Shown here in pieces: positions 14,854 through 22,988 of a stretch of 34,448 bases of DNA. The notes under the pieces were generated by a model. It had not been told where the DNA came from, ran no database searches, and saw only the letters and a program-made list of their open reading frames with translations. Position 1 is the stretch's first letter, and every line of letters starts with the position of its first letter. The DNA lies in contig JACIXH010000031.1 of the NCBI GenBank assembly GCA_014360565.1, positions 1 through 34,448 of the forward strand. The letters are read 5' to 3'. Made by a program: the position numbers and the translations under genes. This DNA is from Nocardia sp. (GTDB taxonomy: Bacteria; Actinomycetota; Actinomycetes; Mycobacteriales; Mycobacteriaceae).

Positions 14854-15768
14854 GTGCCCGGTGTGATGAGTCGGTACGTGATTCCGGGATTCCTTCGGGT
14901 CACCCGGCGTAACCGCAACTACATCGATGCCGAGTTGGCCAGGGCACACGTGCGCGAACGTGGTCTGCGGCCGTTGGCCTACGGTCCGCCGCGCAAACTT
15001 CGCGGTGTCGAGGTCTCGGTGACCGAGGATCGTGGCTGGCCGATCTACACCTTGACACCGTCGGACGGGATCTCCCGGGGCGGCCTGGTGTACGCGCACG
15101 GCGGCGGCTGGGTCGGCGAAATCGCTTCGCAACATTGGCAACTCGCGGCCAGAATCGCCGCACAGACACATCTGGTCGTGACGGTCCCGATCTATCCGCT
15201 GCTCCCGTTCGGCACCGCGAGCCAGGTGATTCCCCGCTTCGCCGAACTGGTCACCGCAGCGAGCGAGCGCTACGGTCCCACCTTCCTCGCGGGCGACTCC
15301 GCGGGCGGCCAGATCGCGTTGTCGACGGCGCTGCACCTGCGCGACGCCGGCCATATCGTCGCTCGCACGATTCTGATCTCGCCCGCCCTCGATCTCACCC
15401 TGGAGAATCCCGATATCGACGCCGTGCTCTCTCGCGACCCGTGGCTGGGTCGTGACGGCGGCTTGGTGTTCGGCACCATGTGGAGCGGTGAACTGTCGAT
15501 GAAGGACCCCCTGGTCAGCCCGCTGTTCGGTGACTTCGCCGGGCTCGGCCCGCTGACGGTGTTCACCGGCACCGACGACATCTTGAACCCCGATGCCCGC
15601 CTTTTGGCGGCGAAGGCGCGCAAGGCCGGCGTCGACCTCGACTATCACGAAGAGCCCGGACTCGTGCACGTCTACCCGCTGACCCCCAGCGCCGAGGGCG
15701 CGGCCGCCAGGCGCCGGATCATCACCACCTTGCGCACTGAACTCGACGCGGCACACAGCATCTCGTGA
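14854..15768 (+). CDS. Alpha/beta hydrolase (hormone-sensitive-lipase-type esterase)
   Basis: A 304-residue carboxylesterase/lipase of the HSL group. The oxyanion-hole motif HGGGW, the nucleophile elbow GDSAGG (Ser in FLAGDSAGGQIALSTALHLRD), the acid Asp in FTGTDDILNPD and the His in EPGLVHVYPL make the catalytic set. The start is GTG 14854, 5 nt after GGAGG; the ATG at 14866 is 17 nt away from that site and a longer frame to 14791 has none. It would hydrolyse a short- or medium-chain acyl ester in the cytoplasm; no signal peptide is visible. It converges with the TetR gene, which ends 6 bp away. Confidence 0.92.
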   Translation: MPGVMSRYVIPGFLRVTRRNRNYIDAELARAHVRERGLRPLAYGPPRKLRGVEVSVTEDRGWPIYTLTPSDGISRGGLVYAHGGGWVGEIASQHWQLAARIAAQTHLVVTVPIYPLLPFGTASQVIPRFAELVTAASERYGPTFLAGDSAGGQIALSTALHLRDAGHIVARTILISPALDLTLENPDIDAVLSRDPWLGRDGGLVFGTMWSGELSMKDPLVSPLFGDFAGLGPLTVFTGTDDILNPDARLLAAKARKAGVDLDYHEEPGLVHVYPLTPSAEGAAARRRIITTLRTELDAAHSIS

Positions 15769-15774
15769 GCAGCG

Positions 15775-16356
15775 TCAGCGTTCGGACAGGTGCACGCCGA
15801 ACAGGATCGTCAGCTGTGTGACCGCTTGGTCGAACGGGTGTGCGGACTTGAGCGCGCGGCTGTGCACGATCGTGCCCTCGATGGTGGTGAGCAGGAACCC
15901 GGCCAGCGAGACCGCGGTCGCGCGTTCGATCCCCGCGGCGACGATTCCGTCGGCGAGCCGAGCGGTCCATTCGGCGAAGGCCTGGCCTGCGATGGACTGG
16001 ACGGCGGGGTCTAGCTCGTCGAGGGCCGCCGCCATCATGAACGAGCCCGCGGCGAAATCGGATTTCTCCAGGGGGGTTCGCCAGAAGGCGAGCAGGTCGG
16101 TGAGCCACTGCTGAGCCGAGGGTGCGGTCTGGAGGGAGTCGGCCATCGCGCTCACGTGCGAGTACACCAGGCGGGTCACGATCCGCGCCGCCGTCTGCAC
16201 CAATTCGCCTTTGCCCGAAGGGAAGTGCTGATACAGCGAGTTGCGCGAGGTGTTGCTGCGCTCGAGCAGTTCGCTGAGGGTGGACGCGTGGACGCCGTGT
16301 TCCTGGACGGTGCTGATGGTGTGCTCGATGAGTCGGGCGCGTGGTCCGGCAGCCAT
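15775..16356 (-). CDS. TetR-family transcriptional repressor
   Basis: A 193-residue TetR-type regulator. The N-terminal helix-turn-helix is ARLIEHTISTVQEHG, then STLSELLERSNTSRNSLYQHFPSGKGELVQ (about residues 9-54), with the family's 'S.LYHHF.SK.EL' signature. The C-terminal ligand domain resembles the YxaF/LmrA-type group (LLAFWRTPLEKSDFAAGSFMMAAALDE, FLLTTIEGTIVHSRA). It is divergent from a KASIII gene; the two identical palindromes in the 90-bp gap are the likely operators for both genes. The inducer may be an acyl-CoA or lipid, judging only from the partner. Confidence 0.93.
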   Translation of the reverse strand: MAAGPRARLIEHTISTVQEHGVHASTLSELLERSNTSRNSLYQHFPSGKGELVQTAARIVTRLVYSHVSAMADSLQTAPSAQQWLTDLLAFWRTPLEKSDFAAGSFMMAAALDELDPAVQSIAGQAFAEWTARLADGIVAAGIERATAVSLAGFLLTTIEGTIVHSRALKSAHPFDQAVTQLTILFGVHLSER

Positions 16357-16380
16357 CCGATCTTTCTCCTACCCCTTGAT

Positions 16381-16431
16381 TGAACCGATCGGTTCATGTT
16401 AGACCTGTTCCTACGTGAACCGATCGGTTCA
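16381..16431. promoter_or_regulatory. Duplicated perfect TetR operator
   Basis: TGAACCGATCGGTTCA occurs twice, at 16381-16396 and 16416-16431. Each is a perfect 16-bp palindrome with the identical sequence, centres 35 bp apart. The first is 24 bp from the TetR start and the second ends 15 bp before the KASIII ATG, so together they cover both divergent promoters. Such exact duplication next to a TetR gene is strong evidence that these are its operators. Confidence 0.9.
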
Positions 16432-16446
16432 TATGGAGAGGATGCC

Positions 16447-17484
16447 ATGCCAACCCCCATCGCCACCGCGGTTCCGGTCACCCACGCGGGAATTCTCGGT
16501 CTCGGCGTATACCGCCCGCGCCGTGTGGTGCCCAATGCCGAGATCGTCGACGCGATCGAGTCGTCGGACGAGTGGATCAAGACCCGTTCCGGGATCGCCG
16601 CCCGGCACTGGGCCGAGCCCGACGAGACGATCGTCTCGATGAGTGTGGCGGCCGCCCGTGACGCTCTGGACGCCGCCAGGGTGAGCGTCGAGCAGATCGG
16701 CGCCGTCGTGTTGGCGACCTCGTCGCAGATGGTGCTCGGTCCGTCGGCGGGTGCGGTGGTGGCCACCGAGCTCGGCATGCACGATACGGCGGCTTTCGAC
16801 ATCTCCGCGGGCTGCGCGGGCTTCTGCTACGCGCTGGCCGATGCGGCGAACCTGGTGCGCTCGGGTCAGGCGCGGCACGTGCTGGTGATCGGGGTGGAGC
16901 GGCTGTCGGACCTGCTCGACGTCACCGATCGCGGTTGCGCGTTCATCTTCGCCGACGGTGCGGGCGCGGTGGTCGTCGGTGCGGCGGAGCAGGAGGGGAT
17001 CGGGCCGGTCGCGTGGGGCTCCGACGGCAGTCGCACCTCGGCGATCAAGCAGGACAAGGACTTCACGCAATACTTCGCCGAAGTCGCCGCAGCCGAGGCG
17101 AGCGGCGGCACGTCGCAGCGGCCGTACATCCGGATGAACGGCACCGAGGTGTTCCGCTGGGCTGTCACGTTTTTGGAGAAGGCTTGCCGGGAGGCGCTCG
17201 ACCTCGCGGGTCTGACGGCCGCGGACCTCGACGCGTTCGTTCCGCATCAGGCCAATATCCGCATCACCGACGCCCTGGTTCGTACCCTCGGCCTGCCGGA
17301 GACGGTCACGGTCGCGCGCGACATCATCGAGACCGGCAACACCAGCGCCGCGTCGATCCCGATGGCCATGGAACAACTCGTGCGCTCGGGTGCCGCCGCT
17401 CCGGGCGACACCGCGCTACTGCTCGGCTTCGGTGCCGGACTGGCCTATGCGGGTCAGGTGGTCCACCTGCCGCCGATCGCCTAG
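16447..17484 (+). CDS. Beta-ketoacyl-ACP synthase III family protein (FabH-like)
   Basis: A 345-residue KASIII thiolase-fold enzyme that would condense an acyl-CoA starter with a malonyl-ACP or similar unit. The catalytic triad is visible: Cys123 (DISAGCAGFCYAL), His267 (VPHQANIRI) and Asn298 (ETGNTSAASIPMA). The 'GNTSAASIPMA' and C-terminal LLLGFGAGLAYAGQVV blocks are diagnostic. The ATG at 16447 follows GGAGAGG by 5 nt. Because it is isolated from other fatty-acid genes and has its own TetR switch, it is more likely an inducible accessory FabH than the housekeeping one. Its stop overlaps the convergent DUF1990 stop by 4 bp. Confidence 0.93.
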   Translation: MPTPIATAVPVTHAGILGLGVYRPRRVVPNAEIVDAIESSDEWIKTRSGIAARHWAEPDETIVSMSVAAARDALDAARVSVEQIGAVVLATSSQMVLGPSAGAVVATELGMHDTAAFDISAGCAGFCYALADAANLVRSGQARHVLVIGVERLSDLLDVTDRGCAFIFADGAGAVVVGAAEQEGIGPVAWGSDGSRTSAIKQDKDFTQYFAEVAAAEASGGTSQRPYIRMNGTEVFRWAVTFLEKACREALDLAGLTAADLDAFVPHQANIRITDALVRTLGLPETVTVARDIIETGNTSAASIPMAMEQLVRSGAAAPGDTALLLGFGAGLAYAGQVVHLPPIA

Positions 17485-17996
17485 TTCACCAGCGCACGCA
17501 GATACCGGCGACGGAAGAACCACTGCGCCGGCAGAAGGACCGGAAAGACGAAGCGCCAGGGTCCGGCCGGTGCCGGTCGCGTCAACGACCGTAGGGTCAG
17601 GCAGACGGTACCGGTCGAATCCCTGTGTACGACAAAGGTTTCCTCGCCGCTGACCGGGTGGCCGGGCAGGGTGCCGTAGGCGAAGCCGCACCTGTGCTCG
17701 GTATGGACCACCGCGACCACGCGCACCGGTTCGTGGACGGAGAAGGGCCCCCATCCCGCGCTGATCCGGTACTCGACGTCGGAGACCACCGGCATGTCAG
17801 GTGCTACCCGAAAACCGCTGCGCCGCTTGACACCCCAGCGCAACACTGCTTTCGAGGCGGCCGTCCAGGTCTGCTCGCCGTGCCCGATCACCACCGATGT
17901 CTCGAACCGGCGGAACCCGGGGTATTCGCCGGTCCAGGTGTCGTCGGCGGGGCTGGTCGCGCCGACCGGGCCGTAGGTCAGTTCCTTGTGCTGCAC
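17481..17996 (-). CDS. DUF1990 family protein
   Basis: A 171-residue protein matching DUF1990: ELTYGPVGAT at the start, then GYRRFE-like YPGFRRFETSVVIGHGEQTWTAASKAVLRWGVKRRSGFRV, VVAVVHTEHRCGFAYGTLPGHPVSGEETFVVHRD, and a basic C-terminus QWFFRRRYLRAL. The start is GTG 17996; a TATCGT -10 box (18009-18004, minus strand) ends 7 nt upstream, suggesting leaderless transcription. The family is plausibly a lipid- or ligand-binding fold, but its function is not established. It converges with the KASIII gene with a 4-bp overlap. Confidence 0.9.
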   Translation of the reverse strand: MQHKELTYGPVGATSPADDTWTGEYPGFRRFETSVVIGHGEQTWTAASKAVLRWGVKRRSGFRVAPDMPVVSDVEYRISAGWGPFSVHEPVRVVAVVHTEHRCGFAYGTLPGHPVSGEETFVVHRDSTGTVCLTLRSLTRPAPAGPWRFVFPVLLPAQWFFRRRYLRALVN

Positions 17997-18003
17997 GAGG
18001 ATG

Positions 18004-18009
18004 ACGATA
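18004..18009 (-). promoter_or_regulatory. -10 box of a probable leaderless promoter (DUF1990 gene)
   Basis: On the minus strand TATCGT ends 7 nt before the GTG at 17996, with no ribosome binding site between, as for other single genes in this window. Confidence 0.4.
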
Positions 18010-18030
18010 GGTGCCTACGGGCCGAGGTCG

Positions 18031-18360
18031 TCAGGCGTTCGCCTTCTCGCGCAATGACCGCTGGGTCACCGGAACCGCGTAGGCCGCGCCGTCGCGAATG
18101 CCGAATTCGAAGCGGCAGGGGAACAGTGAGGGTAGGCCCGTCGCGCGTAGGTCGAAGTTCGCGGCGAGGGTTTGCATTGCCCAGTTCTGCAGCGAATCGG
18201 GGAGTTGCAGGGTGGTGCCGTCGACGCAGCACACATAGGCGTGGGTCTGTTCTCCGTCGATCGGCAGTGGGTTGCGCAGACCGACCGCTCCGATTTCCAG
18301 AATTCGTCCGGCGTTGTGGGAAGTAGCGACGCTCGGCAAATCCAACTCGATGTCGTCCAT
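18031..18360 (-). CDS. Hypothetical protein (109 aa)
   Basis: The ATG at 18360 opens MDDIELDLPSVATSHNAGRILEIGAVGL. The middle contains GEQTHAYVCCVDGTTLQLPDSLQNWAMQTLAANFDLR and the end GLPSLFPCRFEFGIRDGAAYAVPVTQRSLREKANA. It is soluble, slightly acidic, with no signal peptide or membrane segment; I do not recognise the family. A TACGGT -10 box (18373-18368, minus strand) ends 7 nt before the ATG, supporting this start over the longer frame that runs on to 18930 and overlaps the TerD gene. The same-strand TerD gene upstream ends 154 bp away; the gap holds only this promoter. Confidence 0.65.
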   Translation of the reverse strand: MDDIELDLPSVATSHNAGRILEIGAVGLRNPLPIDGEQTHAYVCCVDGTTLQLPDSLQNWAMQTLAANFDLRATGLPSLFPCRFEFGIRDGAAYAVPVTQRSLREKANA

Positions 18361-18367
18361 GCTCGAA

Positions 18368-18373
18368 ACCGTA
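18368..18373 (-). promoter_or_regulatory. -10 box of a probable leaderless promoter (109-aa hypothetical gene)
   Basis: TACGGT on the minus strand ends 7 nt before the ATG at 18360. Confidence 0.4.
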
Positions 18374-18514
18374 TCGCAGCAACTATTCAGGGAACACCGA
18401 AATCGCGTGGTCTTGACGAACTTCGCTGATGTCGCAAATGTGCGAAAGGGGAGGTTGCCGCGCGCACCGCGGCGGAGCTCGACGCGGCGCGCGCCGGGCT
18501 CGGCCGCCGTGGTG

Positions 18515-19096
18515 TCAGCCGATCGCGAAGCGCAGCAACGCCTGCCGATCGCCCTGCTTGATCTTGCCCTTGCGGTCGAGGACCTCCAGCTGCCACACCG
18601 CGCCGTTGCGGAAGGTGCGGGCGATCGCGTTCGCATTTTCCGCGCCGAGCAGCGAAGGCCAGATGTCGGCGACGGGCTGGGTGTCGCCACCGGTGGCGTC
18701 GTAGATCTTGAACGAGACGTTGTTCGCCTTCTCGAAGGAACTGCCCTTCTTGAACGCGACGGCGATGAAGACGATGGAGTCGATGGCGGGGGGAACATTG
18801 GTGAACGTGACATGCACGGTCTCGTCGTCGCCCACGGCCGCACCGGTCTGCTCGTCGCCGGTGTGCAGCACCGAGCCGTTGCCGAGCGGGTCGAGCGAAT
18901 CCAGGCCGGCGAACCGCACCGGCTCACCACCTTGGAACAGCACGGCGATCAGGTCCAGGTCGACACCGCGCTTGCGCCGGGCGATTCCGAGAATGCCGCC
19001 GCTGGCACCCGCCGACGGATCCCAGCTCACCCCCACGCTCATCTTGGTGATACCGGCGAGATCGGCCGCGCCGTCTTCCTTCTTGAGAGTAATCAC
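18515..19096 (-). CDS. TerD-family protein (tellurium-resistance/stress domain), first copy
   Basis: A 193-residue TerD-domain protein. It has the acidic calcium-binding features of the family: RGVDLDLIAVLF, then GSVLHTGDEQTGAAVGDDETVHV, and the following strand VPPAIDSIVFIAVAFKKG. The C-terminal half (NNVSFKIYDATGGDT, TFRNGAVWQLEVLDRKGKIKQGDRQALLRFAIG) is normal. TerD proteins bind Ca2+ and are linked to tellurite resistance and general stress responses. Compared with the second TerD copy (22989-23564) this one has an extra GASGGILGIARRKRG insertion before the first acidic motif. It lies on the opposite strand from the ATP-grasp operon and frames it on the left. Confidence 0.93.
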   Translation of the reverse strand: MITLKKEDGAADLAGITKMSVGVSWDPSAGASGGILGIARRKRGVDLDLIAVLFQGGEPVRFAGLDSLDPLGNGSVLHTGDEQTGAAVGDDETVHVTFTNVPPAIDSIVFIAVAFKKGSSFEKANNVSFKIYDATGGDTQPVADIWPSLLGAENANAIARTFRNGAVWQLEVLDRKGKIKQGDRQALLRFAIG

Positions 19097-19147
19097 GGCT
19101 TCAGGCTACGGACTTCGCTCGCCACGTGCAGGGCGAGGATCTCGCCG

Positions 19148-19426
19148 TCAACCGGAATGGGTCGCGAGGTAGACCAGCGCCGTGACCGCCAGTGCCAGCG
19201 CGCCGAGGATCCCGCCGGCGATCGTGTCGGCGCGGTTGGTGGCCACGCCGCTCTCGATCCGGTCCCAGCCGACGAACGCGGCGACCACGGCCCCGATCCC
19301 GGCCGGTGCGGCGACGAACTCGCTGACGACGGGAACGAACGAGACCGTGCAGGCGATGATGCCCAGTACCAATGCCGCGAGGCCGGCGCCGTTGCGTGGC
19401 GGCGGAAACCGCTCGGGACCTGGCAT
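19148..19426 (-). CDS. Small membrane protein with two helices (DUF4190-like)
   Basis: A 92-residue protein opening MPGPERFPPPRNGAGLAALVLGIIACTVSFVPVVSEFVAAPAGIGAVVAAFVGWDRIESG and ending GGILGALALAVTALVYLATHSG. A Pro-rich cytoplasmic start leads into hydrophobic helices of the pattern seen in DUF4190 proteins ('A..sLvLGIia'). It is read from the same strand as the TerD gene that follows 51 bp downstream, so the two may be co-transcribed. Function unknown. Confidence 0.75.
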   Translation of the reverse strand: MPGPERFPPPRNGAGLAALVLGIIACTVSFVPVVSEFVAAPAGIGAVVAAFVGWDRIESGVATNRADTIAGGILGALALAVTALVYLATHSG

Positions 19427-19611
19427 TCCACGAGCGTAGCCGCGCCGAGGTTCGGGCGTGGGGTATGCCTGTGCGCGCTCGCCCGGCCTGCGGTCACAGC
19501 TTCGTCATGGTTGGTCGCGTGGGGGCCGGGTATTCCACGAAAATGGACAGCCCTGCGGGGGTTCTTCCGGGTCCCGGTATCTGGGCTGTGGATTTCGAGA
19601 AGGGATAAGGT

Positions 19612-20859
19612 TTGTCGATTTCCGCAGACGAATCGAACAGTCGAAACCCCGACAAAGGTTATGTGGCACTACTCGGCTGGAGCTGGAACGCGGTCGAGGC
19701 GGTTGATCGGTTCGATCGACGCTATATCGTAGTCGCGCCCGCGTGGGCGCAAGATTATTGCACAGAGCACAACATCCCGTTTGTCCCCTGGGATTTCGAG
19801 CGGCTCAACGACCGTTCGATGGAGATCGCGGAGACGCTGAAAGCCAAGGGCGTCGACGTCGCCATTCCGATCTTCGAGGAGACGGTGGAATGGGCGGGCG
19901 CGATCAACTCGGTTCTGCTGGACAATCCCCGCCTGCTCGGGCAGTCCATGCTGTTGCGTGACAAGTCGTTGATGAAGCGGCGTGCGCAGCTCGGCGGTAT
20001 CCGGGTCGGGATTTTCGAAGAGGCGCACGAACGCGACGACGTGATCCGATTCCTCAAGCGCGTCAACCAGACCCTGCTCAAACTCGACGGCGATCCCAAC
20101 GATCCGATTCACCTCAAGGCCTTCGACAAGGCGGGCTGCCTCGGGCACCGGGTGATCCGGACGCCCGACGAGGTGGACACGATCCCCGACGACGAGTTCC
20201 CGATGCTGATGGAATCGCACTTGGACGGCTGGGAGTTCGCGGTCGAGGCCTGGGTTCACAACGGCCGCATCTGCTTCCTGAACATCTCGGAGTACGTCAC
20301 GCTCGGATACTCGGTGTTCGTGCCCGCCACGCCGGAACTAGAGCGGTACCGGCCCGAGATCACTCGCCAGGTCGAAAAGCTCATCAAGACCTTCGACATC
20401 GAGTTCGGGTTCATTCATCCCGAGTACTTCGTCACCAGCGACGGGGAAATGTATTTCGGCGAAGTCGCCTACCGGCCGCCGGGTTTCAAGGTATTCGAGC
20501 TGCTGGAACGGACATACGGGTTCAACGCCTACCACGCGTTGGTACTGGCCTTCGATCCGAAAACCACCGACTCCGAGATCGACGCGTTCTTTCCGAAGGA
20601 AGTGGTCGATGCCACCGGTCACGCCGGGTGTTTCGGTGTGTATCCGCGCCGACGAGTGATCAGCCGGTTGTCGGTGCCGCCCGAGACCGAGGATCACGAT
20701 TACTTCGACTCACACGAGCTCACCGCGCCGCAGGCCGAAAAGGTCACCAAGCGGACCGCATTCGGCAACCATTGGGGTCTGCTCTATTTCTTCGGCGAAG
20801 ACCCGTACACTCTGCGGGATCTGTTGAAGCGACAAGAAGAGCTCGACTTCTATATTTGA
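19612..20859 (+). CDS. ATP-grasp enzyme of the TerD-associated operon
   Basis: A 415-residue ATP-grasp protein. Residues 1-110 form a pre-ATP-grasp region (GYVALLGWSWNAVEAVDRF), followed by LLRDKSLMKRRAQLGGIRVG, FPMLMESHLDGWEFAVEAWVHNGRI and, at the catalytic end, FGFIHPEYFVTSDGEMYFGEVAYRPPGFKVFE. The usual 'E-x-N-x-R' metal-binding block is replaced by GEVAYRPPG, so it belongs to a divergent subgroup. The start is TTG 19612, 7 nt after GAGAAGGG. A protein of unrecognised family follows downstream after a hairpin, and TerD genes flank the pair. ATP-grasp enzymes are known companions of Ter-domain stress systems, where they are proposed to build a small metabolite or modify a peptide; the substrate here is unknown. 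19427-19611 holds its promoter region but no site I can name. Confidence 0.85.
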   Translation: MSISADESNSRNPDKGYVALLGWSWNAVEAVDRFDRRYIVVAPAWAQDYCTEHNIPFVPWDFERLNDRSMEIAETLKAKGVDVAIPIFEETVEWAGAINSVLLDNPRLLGQSMLLRDKSLMKRRAQLGGIRVGIFEEAHERDDVIRFLKRVNQTLLKLDGDPNDPIHLKAFDKAGCLGHRVIRTPDEVDTIPDDEFPMLMESHLDGWEFAVEAWVHNGRICFLNISEYVTLGYSVFVPATPELERYRPEITRQVEKLIKTFDIEFGFIHPEYFVTSDGEMYFGEVAYRPPGFKVFELLERTYGFNAYHALVLAFDPKTTDSEIDAFFPKEVVDATGHAGCFGVYPRRRVISRLSVPPETEDHDYFDSHELTAPQAEKVTKRTAFGNHWGLLYFFGEDPYTLRDLLKRQEELDFYI

Positions 20860-20881
20860 TCCGTTGCCAGGGGCAACGGAT
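20859..20881. terminator. Intercistronic hairpin between the ATP-grasp gene and its downstream partner
   Basis: ATCCGTTGCC and GGCAACGGAT form a perfect 10-bp stem with an AGG loop, beginning on the last base of the ATP-grasp stop codon. No T-run follows, and a ribosome site (GAAGGG, 20886-20891) comes 5 nt later. It could attenuate read-through or stabilise the upstream message so the two genes are made in unequal amounts. Confidence 0.6.
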
Positions 20882-20899
20882 GCGCGAAGGGATCGGCGA

Positions 20900-22906
20900 T
20901 TGAGTCCGGACGGCCACGACGGTACGAGCTTGGACCGGCGACTCGCCACGGTGGACCACGCCACCCAGTCCCTGGCACAGGCAAGCGAATTCGGCAAGCT
21001 AGTCAAACTGCCCAGGGTCATGGACGCCCTGCGCCGGGTGCTGTTGCTGCCCGGCGGCTGCGCCGCGGTGCGGGCACGCGCCGAGGAACTGGAGAGCGCA
21101 GGTCTGTACCTCGGCACGGATTGGGCACAACCGCAGATCCTCATCCCCGCGCTGAGTACCGGCTCGTTGCGCAGCGCCAACGCCGACACCGTGGTGTTGG
21201 AGGCGGTCAGTGATCTGCGGTTGCTGGCGGTGGCCAAGGGCGACTATCAGCATGCGCTGATCACTGCCGAACAAGCCGATGATCATCTGTCGCAAGTACT
21301 CGCGGTGAATCTGTCGCTGCTGTTCTCCCCGCCCACCGAGGCCGAACGAGAACAGCAGGGGCGGATGACGCAGGTCCCGCGGGAGCTGCTGCACTATCTC
21401 GTCGCCGAGGTCGGGTACGAGAAGGTACTCGAGAATCTGGTCGACGAGATCTGGCGCATCCTGCGGCAACGACCCATTCAGGTCGACGGGGTCAAGCGGA
21501 TGATCACCCAGATCGCGGTCGCCCGTGCCAATCCCGAGGTGGATCTCGGAGCCAGCGGTCTCGGCGCCGACCGGTTGATCAGCAGCCTCTACGGCACCAC
21601 CGAGGGGTGCAGGGAAGACCCCGGCGTCGAGATCTACCGCACCCGGCTGGAATCGATGGACGACAGCGCGTTGCAGTACGAGGCGACGGGTTTCGCGCGG
21701 TCGATGCACGACACCGGTTTGGTCTCCCCGTATCACGCTGTGCTGCTGCGCTTTCTGCTCAGCAAGGGCGAGTACCTGCTCGGCGAGGCGATGGGCCTGT
21801 CCAGCACCGGCCGCGACAGCCTGCTCTGCTACCACGAACTCGTGCGCAGCCTCATCGAGGCCGCTGTCCACGTCGAAACGGCGCAGTGCGTCTACGGGCT
21901 CACCTTGCTGCTCGAACGCGGCATCCTGTACCAGCCGCCGGTCGCGCCCGCACTGTGGCGCCAGCTGGCGCTGCGGCTTTCACCGCATTCGTGCGGCAGG
22001 TTGACCCAGGTGTTCGGGCCTGCCCCGGACCCGCGGGCGTGGTTGCTGTCGGGGGTCCTGTCGGTGCTCGGCCTGCCGCTGGGGATCGGGCAGGGCGACA
22101 ACCCCACCTGTCAGTCGGCGCGGGCACTGTCGATGTGGGCCTACAACGACCCCGACTATCTGCTGCAGACAGTGGTGTGGGCCGCGCGCGACGACGAGAT
22201 CGTCATGCACTTCGAGGGCACACCGATCTCCTCGCGCCGCACCGAAGACACGGAACCGGCTGCGCTGCAACTCGATCTGGACCCGGTATCGCTGCTGGTG
22301 GTTCCGCACCTGGACCGCATCTACGCGGAAATGGGACGGCGCTGCATCGGCAGGGAAGGCGATCCACACCGCTGGATCAACCCGGAGTTCCACGGCTGGT
22401 GGTCCGGGCGCGGCTTCCGGATCAATGTCGAGGTGGCCACCGGTCACCTCACCGACCTCGACGAATTCCTGCGCCACTTCTACGCCGGCTACCACCCCTT
22501 CTACAACGGGAACCAGCCGGTGATCCACCCGCAGCCCGCCGGTATCGCTGTCACCGACAGCGCGGCCCGTTTCGTCGGCTGGCACGCGATCACCGTGCTG
22601 CGGGTCAGCCTCGACCCGCAGGACACGATGCGGGTGTATTTCTACAACCCGAACAACGACAGCGGCCAGAACTGGGGCGACGGCGTCGTCGTCGGAACGG
22701 CCGGGCACGGTGAGCGTTTCGGCGAGGCTTCGCTGCCCTTCGAGCAATTCGCCTCACGCCTCTACATCTTCCATTTCGACCCGCTGGAGCCCGGTGAACT
22801 CGCCGCCGTCGAGCGCGCGGAACTGGACCGGGTGATCGGCTACATCCAGCGCAGCTGGGGTGCCGACCGGATGCCGGTGGAATCAAGTGCGGCCGAACAT
22901 GATTGA
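20900..22906 (+). CDS. Large protein of unrecognised family with a possible papain-like C-terminal region
   Basis: About 668 residues, no signal peptide or membrane helix. Residues 1-390 are mostly helical (ALRRVLLLPGGCAAVRARAEEL, LLHYLVAEVGYEKVLENLVDEIWRIL). From 395 the composition changes and a set of residues typical of papain-fold cysteine hydrolases appears in order: Cys404 followed by a helix (QGDNPTCQSARALSMWAY), His562 (FVGWHAITVLRVS) and Asn583 with a Gly/Trp-rich turn (VYFYNPNNDSGQNWGDGVVV). This could be a peptidase, transglutaminase or amidase domain; I infer it from pattern only. The start is TTG 20900, 8 nt after GAAGGG; TTG 20864 would lie inside the hairpin. Downstream partner of the ATP-grasp gene. 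Confidence 0.7.
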   Translation: MSPDGHDGTSLDRRLATVDHATQSLAQASEFGKLVKLPRVMDALRRVLLLPGGCAAVRARAEELESAGLYLGTDWAQPQILIPALSTGSLRSANADTVVLEAVSDLRLLAVAKGDYQHALITAEQADDHLSQVLAVNLSLLFSPPTEAEREQQGRMTQVPRELLHYLVAEVGYEKVLENLVDEIWRILRQRPIQVDGVKRMITQIAVARANPEVDLGASGLGADRLISSLYGTTEGCREDPGVEIYRTRLESMDDSALQYEATGFARSMHDTGLVSPYHAVLLRFLLSKGEYLLGEAMGLSSTGRDSLLCYHELVRSLIEAAVHVETAQCVYGLTLLLERGILYQPPVAPALWRQLALRLSPHSCGRLTQVFGPAPDPRAWLLSGVLSVLGLPLGIGQGDNPTCQSARALSMWAYNDPDYLLQTVVWAARDDEIVMHFEGTPISSRRTEDTEPAALQLDLDPVSLLVVPHLDRIYAEMGRRCIGREGDPHRWINPEFHGWWSGRGFRINVEVATGHLTDLDEFLRHFYAGYHPFYNGNQPVIHPQPAGIAVTDSAARFVGWHAITVLRVSLDPQDTMRVYFYNPNNDSGQNWGDGVVVGTAGHGERFGEASLPFEQFASRLYIFHFDPLEPGELAAVERAELDRVIGYIQRSWGADRMPVESSAAEHD

Positions 22907-22933
22907 TCACAGCAAACGTTCAGAGTCGAACGC

Positions 22934-22939
22934 TAGGGT
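22934..22939 (+). promoter_or_regulatory. -10 box of the second TerD gene
   Basis: TAGGGT in the 82-bp gap fits TANNNT. It would give a leader of about 45 nt containing the AGGGGAG ribosome site at 22974-22980, so this TerD gene can be transcribed separately from the operon before it. Confidence 0.4.
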
Positions 22940-22988
22940 GTGGGCGTCGGTACGCTGTGTACCGCGATGATGTAGGGGAGTTTTCGAT

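Noticed and set aside
18361..18930. 190-codon upstream extension of the 109-aa hypothetical gene into the TerD region
   Set aside because: The extension is Arg/Ser/Thr-rich shadow sequence of TerD, and a -10 box lies just before the ATG at 18360.
20864..20899. TTG at 20864 as start of the large Ter-operon protein
   Set aside because: It falls inside a perfect hairpin and has no ribosome site; TTG 20900 follows GAAGGG by 8 nt.
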